NCBI GenBank assembly: GCA_014885115.2
Contig: WKLE02006515.1
Coordinates: 1 to 10,174 of the forward strand
Source of the DNA: Asterionellopsis glacialis
Taxonomy: Eukaryota; Bacillariophyta; Plagiogrammaphyceae; Rhaphoneidales; Asterionellopsidaceae
Reading direction: 5' to 3'
Length of the DNA stretch: 10,174 nucleotides
Numbering within the stretch: the first letter of the stretch is position 1; the number at the start of each line of letters is the position of its first letter. Both the position numbers and the translations under genes were made by a program. Shown here piece by piece: positions 6,601 to 10,174 of this stretch. Below the pieces are notes generated by a model. The model had not been told where the DNA came from. It did no database searches and was given only the letters and a program-made list of their open reading frames with translations.

Positions 6601-8147
6601 TGGTTGGCCTTTTCTCCGTGTTGCTTTCGGCGCGTGGGGCGGTCGCCGCCCCCTGCCGATACAGGACACCGCGATTTGTCTCCGCGATAATAATTCACGA
6701 TCTTACTTGCCATACCTTTGGTGAGTTGAAGGGGTGGTCGTTCTTCACAATATTCCAGCAGAACTAACTGTCCTTCTGAAGGGGAAAGATCGGCTTCATT
6801 TCGAATCTTGGCTTCAGATAAAGACCCAGCGTGTGCTCCCATCATCATTTGTTGATACGATGAAGAGACTGCTGAAGTGGAATCTGTTTTTTTAGTTGAA
6901 GATGAACTAGCCCGAACTTGTAATTGCCAGTGCATATCAGATCTAACTACAGTCCTAGGTAATCGCGGCCGATGGTACTGACGAAGTTCGACCTTGCGAA
7001 GGTCAGGTTTCACGAGGACGTGGTTGTACACCAATTCGAGCTGTTCAATATATTCTGTGTCATGTGTCGATAGTCCAACCTGACGGGATGGCCTTCCAGT
7101 TCTTTCAGTTCCACCTGGACCCATCAGCGAAGATGTAATGGTGCGGCCCTTACCACCACCTAGTTCGAGAGTGCCCATAGATTTATGAATACGTTCCTTC
7201 TTGTCGATCGCCATTTTCTCTCTCTTTTTTTCTTTAGCCTTGACAATTTTTTCATATTCATCCTTATCAGCATGGAGTCTACCAGTGACATTCGCTGTTG
7301 ACACCGCTGAGCTTGACCATTCTTTCTCTAACCGATCGAGATAAACAGAGCTTTGAACCATGGGAGTAGGCCGAGTCGATGGCAGAGATTGTCGCACGAC
7401 TGACGATCCAGCAGTACCTATATCTAAAATAAGAGGAACTCTTCGTGCTTTTTCCATTGCATCATCTGATGCTCCCGACCAACAGATATTCGATGAGTCT
7501 AGCACAAGTGCGTCGAGGTAAGGGTTCCTTTTATGTGCCAGGAGGGATGACGCATCTATGTTAGAAATCATTGATGGCGATGACCTTGGAATAATTGCTG
7601 AGGAGGTGGCAGCTGCCGGTGTATTTTTCCCATCGCCATTCCCTTCCTGCTTCGTTTCTCCCGTTGGTGCTCCTTTCCAATTGATTAATTTTTCCCAGTC
7701 CGATAGTTCCACCTCGTGTAAGTTTGGTGGCAAAGTCCTCCATTCGTCTACTGGAGCTACAGGTAGAGCCGATGTATCGTGGTAGTGGGTCGAGCTTTTG
7801 ACTGCCTCGTCTGGAATGATGTGCGATTTATTTGGCTTTTGGTGATGTGCGACATGCCGAGCGTAAGCTGGTGTATGTGATACCAACTTCAAAGTCAGTT
7901 GTGATATTTTTTCCTCTTGAATTTCATCTCCCTCATTATCGCCGTTGCTTACTTGTTTTTCTTTCTTCAAAAGGGAATTGGCACCAGCTGCCACATGTTG
8001 TTGCTTTTTGCCATCGCTTCCACTCGCTGGCTGGTGTGTAGTTGATTCTTCTCTCGGCGGTTGTGGAATCAAATGCGTAACTCGTGCTGGGCGGTAGTTG
8101 CGGGACAACAAAGCCTCAAAGTCGAGAGGTACTGCCGGACTTGACAT
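3627..8147 (-). CDS. TAF1: TAF1, largest subunit of transcription factor TFIID
   Basis: TAF1 is the scaffold of TFIID and acts in the nucleus at RNA polymerase II core promoters together with TBP and TAF7. The frame gives 1506 residues from the first in-frame ATG (8147); an in-frame TAG lies upstream at 8196-8198. Compared with human TAF1 from memory: residues 8-23 (DFEALLSRNYRPARV) resemble its FRPGKVLRF segment. DUF3591 spans about 365-1015, with VELRQYHRPRLPR (386), EYCEERPPL (465), MASKIVNYY (479), a winged-helix part with FEDI (about 699-702), APWHLTAEFI (863), GDPSGVGEGFDYI (890), ITGTENDLRKL (927) and FARGE (987). An acidic block (1056-1073) is followed by IVRRRV...DPDG-like sequence (1164-1195). 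A single bromodomain lies at about 1323-1421, with PFHRPVNRR, NPIDLQTIRD and the acetyl-lysine-binding Asn 1398 in KFNGP. A Lys-rich stretch (1439-1458) is a likely nuclear localisation signal, and the tail is acidic. No intron is evident. The TAND region, zinc knuckle and second bromodomain are absent. Confidence 0.96.
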   Translation of the reverse strand: MSSPAVPLDFEALLSRNYRPARVTHLIPQPPREESTTHQPASGSDGKKQQHVAAGANSLLKKEKQVSNGDNEGDEIQEEKISQLTLKLVSHTPAYARHVAHHQKPNKSHIIPDEAVKSSTHYHDTSALPVAPVDEWRTLPPNLHEVELSDWEKLINWKGAPTGETKQEGNGDGKNTPAAATSSAIIPRSSPSMISNIDASSLLAHKRNPYLDALVLDSSNICWSGASDDAMEKARRVPLILDIGTAGSSVVRQSLPSTRPTPMVQSSVYLDRLEKEWSSSAVSTANVTGRLHADKDEYEKIVKAKEKKREKMAIDKKERIHKSMGTLELGGGKGRTITSSLMGPGGTERTGRPSRQVGLSTHDTEYIEQLELVYNHVLVKPDLRKVELRQYHRPRLPRTVVRSDMHWQLQVRASSSSTKKTDSTSAVSSSYQQMMMGAHAGSLSEAKIRNEADLSPSEGQLVLLEYCEERPPLQLTKGMASKIVNYYRGDKSRCPVSAGGGDRPTRRKQHGEKANQGEVNNMRKSSGKLERPPRLIGPNQTLKTSITDWIGKPPKKSRESEKEQSTVNVLPEGVTEILHPKVHGPFIGTVEEDTTQTGLISNLFAAPMFRHEPESSDFLMILGKMPGGVEQPGVKDSLGVVLRPMPTSVFTVGQTEPRTQVFAPNTTGEKNFYDPFQCYHIAKALTRAAEQKEEGGLRFEDINTGLFAFSKQLSTALRSRIKKVGKYDKNTQIWTPKYIGEDEYPGVEVLGRKFLPEGVAAYETACAAARRLCDLGIHDLFSGSNGIANVTAAMAQLTGQVTAMRERKSKLNKMLNHVKNVKGRTQTQIALYEEAISATATALKDIKRKQDVAKFIHEELCLAPWHLTAEFIEVHKKGQGSGMMKLTGLGDPSGVGEGFDYIREVDTKPNKSTGNTDGALSAQIKKITGTENDLRKLTMKQMASLLRSYGMQENDIKILKRWDRVHVIRDFSTKAASDGMGDGLERFARGEKMKLSEQKKMYQDRIQEIWRRQRIALSTDAGDPRPAAQSMASGAPSVADGDSMAANVAAETSKQADKEKEESESDDEDEELAAMFENNIKDEKQTNQLVADHMFGGNESGDLASALGAVSKQRGEDTEQMSKDAREFAALQRERQEQLAAEAGLSAAPGVSKPAAGGMIGRKIVRRRVTNTHPDGRQETIFKFILEPTEVSKIIAKKKKGNADVKSERKKKNDGVHHYRPDSRVIGHSMFEEDDGDSKGRTHLSLKVESKTRVIKKKGGHAKQRNRHLQLGKLKEKPSQEKRIQKRKRQAEDADLYASYKRKGTSNRRERGSARERMPHVILADRLEQIRSDVEKRPGSGPFHRPVNRRQIPSYYEKISNPIDLQTIRDKNQRYEYKTTEIFLRDFDLMRSNAVKFNGPGSALAEEATNIYNVVKATVENNKAELTAMADAVQEQMSGKKKKKKAKATTKKKSPSKATAAAGAIVTEDGVAVNLGNLSTDFTMDVPDSDSDDSFAAGLASSLKHG
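3744..3840 (-). other. Basic C-terminal tract of TAF1 (likely nuclear localisation signal)
   Basis: Codons for GKKKKKKAKATTKKKSPSKA lie just after the bromodomain. Such dense Lys runs fit a classical nuclear localisation signal, consistent with a TFIID subunit. The protein then ends with an acidic DVPDSDSDDSF segment, somewhat like the acidic Ser/Asp-rich end of animal TAF1. Confidence 0.5.
3885..4181 (-). other. Bromodomain of TAF1
   Basis: Residues about 1323-1421. The order of conserved blocks is complete: ZA loop PFHRPVNRRQIPSYYEKI, NPIDLQTIRD, then the BC loop SNAVKFNGPGS with the acetyl-lysine-contacting Asn (residue 1398). By eye it resembles the second bromodomain of human TAF1 more than the first. 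The usual WPF shelf reads GPF here, so the shelf tryptophan is missing, which may change ligand affinity. Confidence 0.9.
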
Positions 8148-8156
8148 GAAGTTGCG

Positions 8157-8176
8157 CTGCAATAACAAGACAACAA
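8157..8176 (-). other. Possible 3' splice site upstream of the TAF1 start
   Basis: On the minus strand the sequence TTGTTGTCTTGTTATTGCAG ends at 8157, ten bases before the TAF1 ATG. It is a good pyrimidine-rich acceptor. A second acceptor-like string, TTTTTTGTTTGCAG, ends at 8200. Either could close an intron in the 5' untranslated region. An intron joining a coding exon is less likely because no suitable upstream ATG exon is visible. Confidence 0.35.
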
Positions 8177-8610
8177 AATATGGATCACCTCGTCGCTACC
8201 TGCAAACAAAAAATGTAAGCTTATCCGTCTGGGGGGGGGATGCAGTCTGTAAAAACCGGTAAGGACGACACTGCGAAACAATCTTCCCTCGCACTCAAAA
8301 ACAGCTCCCTACCTAGCACAAGATTTGAGCTAGGGATATTATACCTGTACAACTTTTAGTTAGCAGAAGTAAGTAACTACCGGTAGGCCTTACGGTAGAC
8401 TAGGTCCTACCAGGTACCTACACTCTTAGGACTATCATACAGAACAGGGCAGGTATATACGTCCAGGAAAACAAAAAAAACAGATAAGTTTTTGTATCAC
8501 TTTTTCACCCCAGTTGCAAGTTGCGCGAAGGGAACCAAAGCGGGACTAAATCTTTTTTCTCCGCACAACACTCTATTACAAAAGATTAGGCTTCTCATCT
8601 TGTTCAACAC

Positions 8611-8627
8611 CGGTACCACAAGTACCG
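8611..8627. repeat. GTACC-type inverted repeat
   Basis: CGGTAC (8611-8616) and GTACCG (8622-8627) are perfect 6-bp arms around CACAA. It belongs to the same GTAC-core motif family seen at 641-706 and 926-960, here about 140 bases upstream of PS gene B. Confidence 0.4.
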
Positions 8628-8766
8628 AGGTTTACCGTCGGGAGTGCTGATTTCTCTACAAAGCTGCAATCCGTCAAACTTTTCATTGAAGATGTCTCGT
8701 GCGACGCTTTCTGCGAACCTTTTCAAAACTTCTATCGGTTGAACCTTTCAGTAGAAGCCTAGCATC

Positions 8767-9618
8767 ATGTCAAGTGAAAGGCCGTCCGATTCACCATCGA
8801 CCGGTCCATCAACCGTGCCGAGTTTCATGCCTTCTACCAAGCCTTCGACATTTCCATCGACTATACCTTCTGATCTACCCAGTAAAGCACCAAGTGGCGT
8901 ACCGTCACATTCGCCATCAACTACTGTTTTCCCATCTGATTCACCGTCAACTACATTTGTCCCATCAGATGCACCAAGTTGCGTACCGTCGCATTCACCA
9001 TCAACTACCCTTGCCCTGTCAGATGCGCCATTGACTACTTTTGCCCCATCAACTACTTTTGCCCCGTCAGATGCACCAAGTGGCGTACCGTCCCATTCGC
9101 CATCAACTACTGTTTTCCCATCTGATTCACCGTCAACTACATTTGTCCCATCAGATGTACCAAGTCGCGTACTGTCACATTCACCATCAACTACCCTTGC
9201 CCCATCAGATGCGCCATCGACTACTTTTGCCCCATCAACTACTTTTGCCCCATCAGATGCACCAAGTGGCGTACCGTCCCATTTGCCATCAACTACTGTT
9301 TTCCCATCTGATTCACCGTCAACTACTTTTGCCCCATCAGATGCACCAAGTCGCGTATTGTTGCATTCACCATCAACTACCCTTGCCCCGTCAGATGCGC
9401 CATTGACTACCTTTGCACCATCGACTACTTTTGCCCCGTCAGATTCGCCATCAACTACTCTTTCCCCATCAGATTTGCCCAGCATCATACCAAGTGATAT
9501 GCCGTCCAAATTTCCATCAGCTACGCCATCAAAGGTGCCCAGTATCATCCTTCCTGTCAACCCGTCAAGCCTTCCGTCGATTGTGCCGTCCCTTTGCCAC
9601 CAAGTTCCCCATCTGTAG
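8767..9618 (+). CDS. Ser/Pro-rich PS-repeat protein, 5' part of frameshifted PS gene B
   Basis: This open part encodes 283 residues, starting MSSERPSDSPST and made almost entirely of PS-type repeats. Residues about 41-226 form three 62-residue higher-order units rich in PSTT, PSD and FAPS, different in flavour from the PSTLPSG repeats of gene A. After VPS at about residue 275 the frame leaves the PS pattern (LCHQVPHL) and stops at TAG 9616-9618. The pattern continues without a break in another frame from 9594, so the stop is an effect of a frame change and not the natural end. The ATG at 8767 is the first in this frame after an in-frame TAG at 8752. Four codons before the ATG (KPSI) already look like repeat sequence, so the true start may lie upstream. 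No signal peptide is seen. A surface or wall role is only inferred from the composition. Confidence 0.6.
   Translation: MSSERPSDSPSTGPSTVPSFMPSTKPSTFPSTIPSDLPSKAPSGVPSHSPSTTVFPSDSPSTTFVPSDAPSCVPSHSPSTTLALSDAPLTTFAPSTTFAPSDAPSGVPSHSPSTTVFPSDSPSTTFVPSDVPSRVLSHSPSTTLAPSDAPSTTFAPSTTFAPSDAPSGVPSHLPSTTVFPSDSPSTTFAPSDAPSRVLLHSPSTTLAPSDAPLTTFAPSTTFAPSDSPSTTLSPSDLPSIIPSDMPSKFPSATPSKVPSIILPVNPSSLPSIVPSLCHQVPHL
8887..9444 (+). repeat. Three 186-bp tandem units in PS gene B
   Basis: The landmark GCACCAAGTGGCGTACCGTC occurs at 8887, 9073 and 9259, exactly 186 bp (62 codons) apart. Copies run 8887-9072, 9073-9258 and 9259-9444 and differ by scattered single-base changes. Each unit is itself composite, with a 28-codon half (GVPSHSPSTTVFPSD...) and a related 34-codon half (PSHSPSTTLAPSDAP...TTFAPSTTFAPSD). 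This shows an older internal duplication followed by recent triplication. All units keep frame. Confidence 0.9.
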
Positions 9619-10082
9619 TAATGCCCAGTCTGAGGCCCTCTACCAAACCTTCAGTGAATCAATTTACCACTATTCCAATTGGTGTACCGTTGGATTTTCC
9701 ATCTGTCTTCCCATCAGATATTCCTTCTATTAGCATTCCCCTAACTTCAAATTTTCCTCTTCGAGGCGTCATTGGGCCAAGTTCTAGGCCAAGTGAGGTG
9801 CCGTCAATCTCTCCGACACAAATTATGCCTAGTCCTAAACCTACAAATGGAACCAGTGACACTTTGATACCATCAGCCTTTCCATCGATTGCTTCGGCTG
9901 TACCAACAGCCCTACCTACTGGATCCCCAACTGAGAACATTACTAGCAGCACACCAAGTCAATTCCTTTTTGACAAAGTAGTAGTGTTGGTGATACTGTG
10001 GTGCTCTTTTCGAATAATGGTGAATAGTCGATTTGTTTTTCAGTGTTTCATGGTCAGTTTGATAAGTCGATCTTGCTTTTAG
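9594..10082 (+). pseudogene. Out-of-frame 3' part of PS gene B with hydrophobic tail
   Basis: This frame continues gene B after the frame change. It opens with PPSSPSVVMPSLRPSTKPS and then carries the same landmarks as the end of gene A in the same order: FPLRGVI (about 9750-9772), ISPT, SDTLIP (9855-9872) and QFLF...WCSF (9960-10010). It has no ATG of its own at the beginning (the frame is entered at TTG), so it is not an independent gene. Gene A stops right after WCIF, but this frame runs on for 23 codons (RIMVNSRF...) to TAG 10080-10082, adding Arg residues that would spoil a GPI-type tail. Either the whole locus is decaying, or a sequence error or unrecognised intron hides an intact gene. 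Confidence 0.55.
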
Positions 10083-10174
10083 GAAGGATCGAGTACGCAA
10101 TCTTGTTTTTCTTCAGAAACGCTGGCTAACATGAAGAACGGCATAGTGATGATTGCAACATTAACGGATATTGT
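10083..10174. other. 3' flank of PS gene B
   Basis: The last 92 bases hold no recognisable gene, repeat or poly(A) signal. It is probably the 3' untranslated or intergenic sequence of gene B. Confidence 0.4.

Larger units (their letters stand above)
8148..8766. other. Divergent intergenic region between TAF1 and PS gene B
   Basis: About 620 bp serving as upstream region for both TAF1 (leftward) and PS gene B (rightward). No ATG-initiated minus-strand frame of useful length lies here that could encode a missing TAF1 N-terminus. It contains a run of nine G (8231-8239), CTAGGTCCTA-type words (8399-8435), TACCGGTA and GGTACC motifs (8379-8420), and the inverted repeat CGGTAC/GTACCG at 8611-8627. 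No clear TATA element is seen for either gene. Confidence 0.55.

Noticed and set aside
8148..8168. Longer TAF1 start at TTG 8168
   Set aside because: A TTG start is not expected in a eukaryotic nuclear gene. These codons overlap an acceptor-like TTATTGCAG, and the first ATG is at 8147.
8748..9560. 270-codon minus-strand frame rich in VVDGESDG repeats opposite PS gene B
   Set aside because: It is the antisense reading of the PS repeats. Repeats with a period divisible by three keep other frames open as well, and the frame carries no independent signals.
9588..9597. Programmed -1 frameshift at CCCTTTG in gene B
   Set aside because: The heptamer is not in the X XXY YYZ register for the incoming frame, and I saw no clear downstream pseudoknot. 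A simple indel explains the pattern better.

Overview
The window looks like nuclear DNA of a eukaryotic microalga, most likely a diatom. Two things point there. It has a long, intron-free gene for a core RNA polymerase II factor. It also has two genes for Ser/Pro-rich 'PSxxPS' repeat proteins, a low-complexity type common in diatom genomes. No ribosome-binding sites, operons, tRNA or rRNA genes, or prokaryotic mobile elements are visible. The species cannot be fixed from the sequence alone.

Layout from left to right. Bases 1-1125 are non-coding and rich in short GTACC- and CTAGTCCTA-type palindromic motifs. Bases 1126-2784 (+) encode a 552-residue Ser/Pro repeat protein (PS gene A) built on a 60-bp (20-residue) tandem repeat, with a hydrophobic C-terminal tail. 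Bases 2785-3626 are non-coding and carry two diverged copies of a ~130-bp direct repeat. Bases 3627-8147 (-) encode TAF1, the largest subunit of general transcription factor TFIID (1506 residues from the first ATG). It has a complete DUF3591 core and one C-terminal bromodomain, but no recognisable N-terminal TAND region and no zinc knuckle. Bases 8148-8766 form a divergent intergenic region. Bases 8767-10082 (+) hold a second Ser/Pro repeat gene (PS gene B). It contains three near-identical 186-bp units and is broken by an apparent frameshift near 9592. The last ~90 bases show nothing.

PS genes A and B are paralogues. Beyond the low-complexity repeats, their C-terminal parts share a colinear series of non-repeat landmarks (FPLR/YPLR, ISPT, SDTL(I/M)P, QFxF...WCxF). 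TAF1 lies between them and has no evident functional link to either. A works as an open frame as it stands. B needs a frame correction to reach the same C-terminal module, so it is a recent pseudogene, a sequence error or, less likely, an unusual expression case.

I see no convincing new multi-gene system. The observations most worth following are the B-gene frameshift and its run-on tail, the 186-bp higher-order repeat, the reduced TAF1 architecture with two insertions in its core, and the intergenic repeat families.
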